Source: a bacterium (GTDB taxonomy: Bacteria > Gemmatimonadota > Gemmatimonadetes > Gemmatimonadales > Gemmatimonadaceae). From it: a stretch of DNA of 8,050 bases. Positions 5,706 through 8,050 of the stretch are shown in pieces (position 1 is the stretch's first letter; each line of letters starts with the position of its first letter). Both the position numbers and the translations under genes were made by a program. The stretch is taken from assembly GCA_021802745.1 (NCBI GenBank), contig JAJZRK010000144.1, forward strand, positions 1 through 8,050, given 5' to 3'. Below the pieces are notes generated by a model that was given only the letters and a program-made list of their open reading frames with translations, ran no database searches and was not told the origin of the DNA.

Positions 5706-6547
5706 CCGGTGGCCCCGGCGGCGGCGAGGTCGGCGGGCGCCACGGGCAGCACCGTATCGACGATCCGCAGTGTGGGGTCGTATCGCTTCGGCTGCTGACG
5801 AGGCCCAAACCAGATCCGTCCTCGAGGCGTGGCGTACAGGCGCTCAGCCCAGGCCGGCGCCACGCCGCGCACGAGATAAGCAAGCCGCGCGCGCGTCGCC
5901 GCCGGGCGGCCCGCCAGTTCCTCGCGCACCTGGTCTGGATCCGCTGCCGCCACGAGGCGCCCAAGATGCTCGAGGATGGACGCCCAGCTTCGCACGTCCT
6001 GCGGACGATGTGCGAGGTGCACGAGCACGGTGGCCGGCGAGTGCACGTACACGCCCCCTTTGCGCACCGGCCGCAGGTGCGAACGAAAGTGGACCAGCCG
6101 GCAGTGCCGCCGCAGCGCGGAGCGAGCGCTCATGCCGCGCGAGACCGCCAGTTCGGGCCGCTCCGGAGCCCGGTCGAGCAGGTCGTGCAGCCAGAGTGCC
6201 GACGCCAAGGCCAGTGTCGGCGGTTCGGCGAGGATGCCGTCCTCGGCAGACGCATCCCGGGGGCGCCGCGTCTCCTCGACAAGGAGGAATGCCTGCACTG
6301 GGAGTAGCGGGTTGTTCGCCGAGAAGGCGCCTGCGCGGTCGGCCGGCGCAAATTCCCAGGTGCCTCGGACGCCCGTGCGCAACAACCACCCCCGCTTGGC
6401 GAGTCGCTGAATGGCAACGCGGGGCGGGGTGCGCACGTTCGTACGCGCGATGATCTCGGCCACTTGGGCGACCGAGACGGCGGCCGGGCGCTCCAGTTCG
6501 AGCTGCTCGACCAGTCGCGCGAGTGATGGTGGGATGGATCGGGTCAT
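5702..6547 (-). CDS. abiEi: AbiEi-type antitoxin / autorepressor
   Basis: The protein has 281 residues from ATG 6547; AAAGG lies 6-7 nt upstream and the control region begins right behind it, so I prefer this to a TTG-type start at 6586. Residues 1-66 form a winged helix-turn-helix: 'SLARLVEQLELERPAAVSVAQV', 'PPRVAIQRLAKRGWLLRTG' and the wing 'RGTWEFAP'. The rest ('NNPLLPVQAFLLVEE', 'ALASALWLHDLLDRAP', 'VYVHSPATVLVHLAHRPQDV') matches the layout of the AbiEi C-terminal antitoxin domain. In the known AbiE system, AbiEi neutralises AbiEii without stable complex formation (type IV) and represses its own operon by binding inverted repeats. Two such repeats lie directly upstream. First gene of a two-gene operon. 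Confidence 0.9.
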   Translation of the reverse strand: MTRSIPPSLARLVEQLELERPAAVSVAQVAEIIARTNVRTPPRVAIQRLAKRGWLLRTGVRGTWEFAPADRAGAFSANNPLLPVQAFLLVEETRRPRDASAEDGILAEPPTLALASALWLHDLLDRAPERPELAVSRGMSARSALRRHCRLVHFRSHLRPVRKGGVYVHSPATVLVHLAHRPQDVRSWASILEHLGRLVAAADPDQVREELAGRPAATRARLAYLVRGVAPAWAERLYATPRGRIWFGPRQQPKRYDPTLRIVDTVLPVAPADLAAAGATG

Positions 6548-6560
6548 GGCGCGTACCTTT

Positions 6561-6577
6561 GTATCAGTCGATGATAC
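6561..6577. promoter_or_regulatory. operator 1 of abiE: GTATCA-N5-TGATAC
   Basis: A perfect 6-bp inverted repeat with a 5-nt spacer lies 14 bp upstream of the abiEi ATG, abutting its ribosome binding site. It is downstream of the predicted -10, so a bound repressor would block elongation. It overlaps a second dyad, GATGAT (6570-6575) and ATCATC (6582-6587). The left side TTTGTATCA matches that of the other operator. Confidence 0.78.
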
Positions 6578-6595
6578 TAACATCATCTATTTGAC

Positions 6596-6622
6596 TCTAT
6601 AGTGCCATCGGCGTGACGTCAA
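6596..6622 (-). promoter_or_regulatory. predicted abiE promoter
   Basis: On the minus strand TTGACG (6617-6622) and TATAGA (6596-6601) are 15 bp apart; shifting the -10 to TAGAGT gives 17 bp. The area is AT-rich compared with its surroundings and lies between the two inverted repeats. Predicted transcription starts near 6588, about 40 nt before the ATG. Confidence 0.5.
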
Positions 6623-6629
6623 GTCGCGC

Positions 6630-6656
6630 CGTTTGTATCATATGCTGATACAAACG
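6630..6656. promoter_or_regulatory. operator 2 of abiE: perfect 11-bp arms
   Basis: CGTTTGTATCA (6630-6640) and TGATACAAACG (6646-6656) are perfect reverse complements around TATGC. The core GTATCA-N5-TGATAC is the same as in the operator at 6561-6577, with the same 5-nt spacing. Its centre is 74 bp (about 7 helical turns) from the centre of the other, so one protein could bind both on the same DNA face. It lies just upstream of the -35. Confidence 0.85.
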
Positions 6657-6948
6657 ACACATGTCTGACTCCCACCAACTTTGCCTCGACCGGCCCACCA
6701 AGCCGATCAGCGCCCACACAGCCCTCCTTCCGAACGACCCGAACACCGCGTCTTCGGCATATGTTCGGCTACCCATCTCAAGCGCGCTGGCTGAGAGGCG
6801 CGGTTCGGGCGATCGAAGGGTGTTGCAGTGGCTGTTGCCTTTGAACTCACGGCCGGGGAAGAGCAGCGGCGGGCGGGACCGGCCGCACCCGCACGGTTCA
6901 CCTCTGAAAACGCGCTTTGGAGGGATTCCGGGGCCCTAGGGGGACGTT
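6657..6948. other. 292-bp region up to the right island edge, no complete gene
   Basis: No full gene is supported. The plus strand contains a short frame with a ribosome site that runs into the right repeat (listed separately). A palindrome CCCTAGGG lies at 6934-6941, 8 bp from the edge. No integrase fragment could be recognised in any frame. Confidence 0.5.
6828..6948 (+). pseudogene. possible gene start truncated at the right island edge
   Basis: From GTG 6828, preceded by GAAGGG at 7-nt spacing, the frame reads MAVAFELTAGEEQRRAG and then enters the right direct repeat, stopping at 6968 inside the tRNA remnant. 'VAFELTAGEE' is loosely like the N-terminus of IS630-type transposases, but this is far too short to assign. 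If real, it is the second gene cut at a repeat boundary. Confidence 0.22.
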
Positions 6949-7003
6949 TGAGAGCGCACGACTCATAATCGTGAGGTCGAGGGTTCGATCCCCTCCCCAG
7001 CTA
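6949..7003 (+). pseudogene. tRNA-Met remnant lacking its 5' part
   Basis: These 55 nt are identical to the 3' part of the intact tRNA-Met (1500-1554), including anticodon and T arms and discriminator base. The 5' acceptor strand and D-stem are missing, replaced by unrelated sequence (GGGGGACGTT), so no tRNA can fold. Confidence 0.93.
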
Positions 7004-7013
7004 TTCGAATTGT

Positions 7014-7046
7014 CGACCCCGCTGGCGTTCTGCGCCAGCGGGGTCG
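7014..7046 (+). terminator. hairpin terminator, right copy
   Basis: The same 14-bp GC stem as at 1565-1597, with loop TTCTG. In the integration model it is the original terminator of tRNA-Met and would now stop transcription leaving the island towards the SDR gene. Confidence 0.65.
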
Positions 7047-7138
7047 CATGTTCTGGGACCCCGAGTGACCGCGCCGCCGGCTCGCCGGCGCCGCGCCGTT
7101 CGCTCCCTCGCCAGCACGCCCCTCGGATCCCCTTCTCG

Positions 7139-8050
7139 ATGCCCGACGAACCAGCGACACCGCTGCGCGTGCTCGTGACGGGCGCCACGGGCTATATCGG
7201 CGGGCGGCTCGTCCCCCGTCTGCTCGAGCGCGGGCATCGTGTGCGCTGCGTGGCGCGAAACCCGAGCCGGCTCGCGAGTCATCCGTGGCCGGGCGTCGAG
7301 ATCGTGCCGGGTGACCTCGAGGAACCCGACATCTTCTGGAACGTCTTCGACGGCATTGACGTCGCGTACTACCTGGTGCACTCGATGAGGGCCGGCCGCT
7401 ACTATCGCGAGCGCGACCGGCTGATGGCCCTCTCATTCGCCGAAGGGGCCGAGCGCGCGGGGGTGAAGCGCATCATCTATCTCGGCGGGTTGGGCGAGCC
7501 GGACTTCGTGCACAGTCCGCACCTGTATTCGCGCCAGGAAGTGGGGCGGGCGCTGGCGTCCGCGGGCGTGCCGGTGCTGGAGTTCCGGGCGGCGGTCATC
7601 GTCGGCTCCGGGAGCGCCAGCTTCGAGATGATCCGCCACATCGTCGAGCGCCTGCCGATCATTCTCGCCCCGACGGCCGTGAACACCAACTGCCAGCCCA
7701 TCGGCATCCGGTCGGTGCTCGACTACCTCGTGGAAGCGCTCGACCATCCGGACGTGCGCGGCATCTTCGAAATCGGCGGCCGCGATGTGCTGTCGTATCG
7801 CGACATGATGCAGCGCTATGCGCGCATTCGCGGCCTGCGCCGGCTGATCCTCTCGTTCCCGGTGCCGCTGCCGGAGCTTGCCGGGCACTGGGTGGATATC
7901 GTCACCCCGATTCCGTACAGCATCGCCGAGCCGCTCGTGGAGAGCCTGCGCACCCAGGTGGTCGTCAAGGACAACACGGCGCGGACGATCTTCAAGGTGG
8001 AACCCACCGGCTACGACGAGGCGGTGCGGCTCTCGCTCACGCGCATGGCG
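7139..8050 (+). CDS. atypical SDR / NAD(P)-binding protein with DUF2867-like C-terminus, 3' end outside window
   Basis: The frame from ATG 7139 stays open for 304 codons to the window end. Residues 10-22 (RVLVTGATGYIGG) are the Rossmann dinucleotide-binding loop T-G-x-x-G-x-x-G, and 'GDL' at 58-60 follows the family pattern for the adenine site. 'VAYYLVHSM' (75-83) and 'RIIYLGGLGE' (111-120) mark the following strands. The classical catalytic Y-x-x-x-K is replaced by Y-S-R-Q-E at 130-134, placing it among atypical SDRs. 'VLEFRAAVIVGSGSASFEMIR' and 'PIPYSIAEPLVESLR' match proteins described as NAD(P)H-binding with a DUF2867 C-terminal domain, whose substrate is not known. The start has no strong Shine-Dalgarno. 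It lies just outside the island, 57 bp after the right repeat, and is probably the original neighbour of tRNA-Met. Confidence 0.92.
   Translation, partial: MPDEPATPLRVLVTGATGYIGGRLVPRLLERGHRVRCVARNPSRLASHPWPGVEIVPGDLEEPDIFWNVFDGIDVAYYLVHSMRAGRYYRERDRLMALSFAEGAERAGVKRIIYLGGLGEPDFVHSPHLYSRQEVGRALASAGVPVLEFRAAVIVGSGSASFEMIRHIVERLPIILAPTAVNTNCQPIGIRSVLDYLVEALDHPDVRGIFEIGGRDVLSYRDMMQRYARIRGLRRLILSFPVPLPELAGHWVDIVTPIPYSIAEPLVESLRTQVVVKDNTARTIFKVEPTGYDEAVRLSLTRMA

Larger units (their letters stand above)
1500..7081. mobile_element. tRNA-Met-integrated genomic island, integrase not visible
   Basis: Direct repeats made from the 3' part of a tRNA gene bound this segment, with the complete tRNA on the left and a 5'-truncated copy on the right. 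That is the standard footprint of tyrosine-integrase insertion at a tRNA 3' end. The content fits an accessory island: an AbiE toxin-antitoxin pair, an ECF sigma/anti-sigma/secretin-N operon and apparent gene fragments at both edges. No integrase, excisionase or relaxase is recognisable, so the island is either decayed or moved in trans. The alternative is a tandem duplication of the tRNA region with later gene gain. Boundaries are exact to the repeats; the crossover most likely lies within the identical 61-bp core. Confidence 0.72.
6949..7081 (+). repeat. right direct repeat (attR-like)
   Basis: This is the second copy of the 133-bp block at 1500-1632 (129 of 133 identical). The first 61 bp are exact, and all four differences lie beyond 7009. 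After 7081 the sequence is unrelated to that after 1632. In the integration model, the 3' part of this copy is the original chromosomal flank and the left copy's 3' part came with the island. Confidence 0.93.

Noticed and set aside
6661..6939. Plus-strand 92-codon frame beginning MSDSHQLCLDRP.
   Set aside because: Pro/Arg/Ser-rich composition with no motif; a different frame (GTG 6828) has the better ribosome site.
7433..7888. Minus-strand frame of 151 codons and others opposite the SDR gene.
   Set aside because: They mirror the strongly family-like plus-strand SDR frame and have His/Arg/Ala-rich composition typical of antisense shadows.

Overview
The window is about two-thirds GC. The proteins point to a high-GC Gram-negative bacterium: signal peptides, a secretin-type domain, an outer-membrane-like fragment and an ECF sigma/anti-sigma pair. 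The overall flavour (pilin-like membrane proteins, an anti-sigma factor ending in a 'TVVWFY' tail, a DUF2867-type SDR) suggests Gemmatimonadota or a neighbour. That taxonomic guess is a weak inference from protein style.

Left flank, about 1-1480: an initiator tRNA-Met and its hairpin terminator are followed by two translationally coupled minus-strand genes for single-pass membrane proteins with pilin-like ectodomains. One of these carries six tandem pentapeptide repeats. Divergent from them are the promoter and gene of a second CAT-anticodon tRNA, probably elongator tRNA-Met.

Central region, about 1500-7081: this looks like an inserted island of about 5.4 kb. The 3' part of the tRNA-Met gene, its terminator and further flanking DNA (133 bp) recur as a direct repeat at 6949-7081, with only 4 mismatches and a perfect 61-bp core. 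This is the expected footprint of integration at a tRNA 3' end: the tRNA is intact on the left and a 5'-less copy lies on the right. No integrase is visible inside. The cargo, all on the minus strand, is (a) an AbiEi/AbiEii type IV toxin-antitoxin pair with an AT-rich control region holding two matching inverted repeats, and (b) an operon of ECF sigma factor, zinc-motif transmembrane anti-sigma factor and exported secretin-N-like protein. Apparent gene fragments abut both island edges. The sigma gene has a run of 11 C starting at its third codon, a possible slippage switch.

Right flank, 7082-8050: a plus-strand SDR/NAD(P)-binding DUF2867-type gene runs off the end of the window. Before insertion, the tRNA-Met and its terminator probably stood directly upstream of it.

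Working hypothesis: the sigma/anti-sigma/secretin-N operon is an envelope-signalling device and AbiE stabilises or defends the island. The most novel points are the secretin-N-like protein as third member of a sigma/anti-sigma operon, the homopolymer at the sigma start, and the integrase-less tRNA island.
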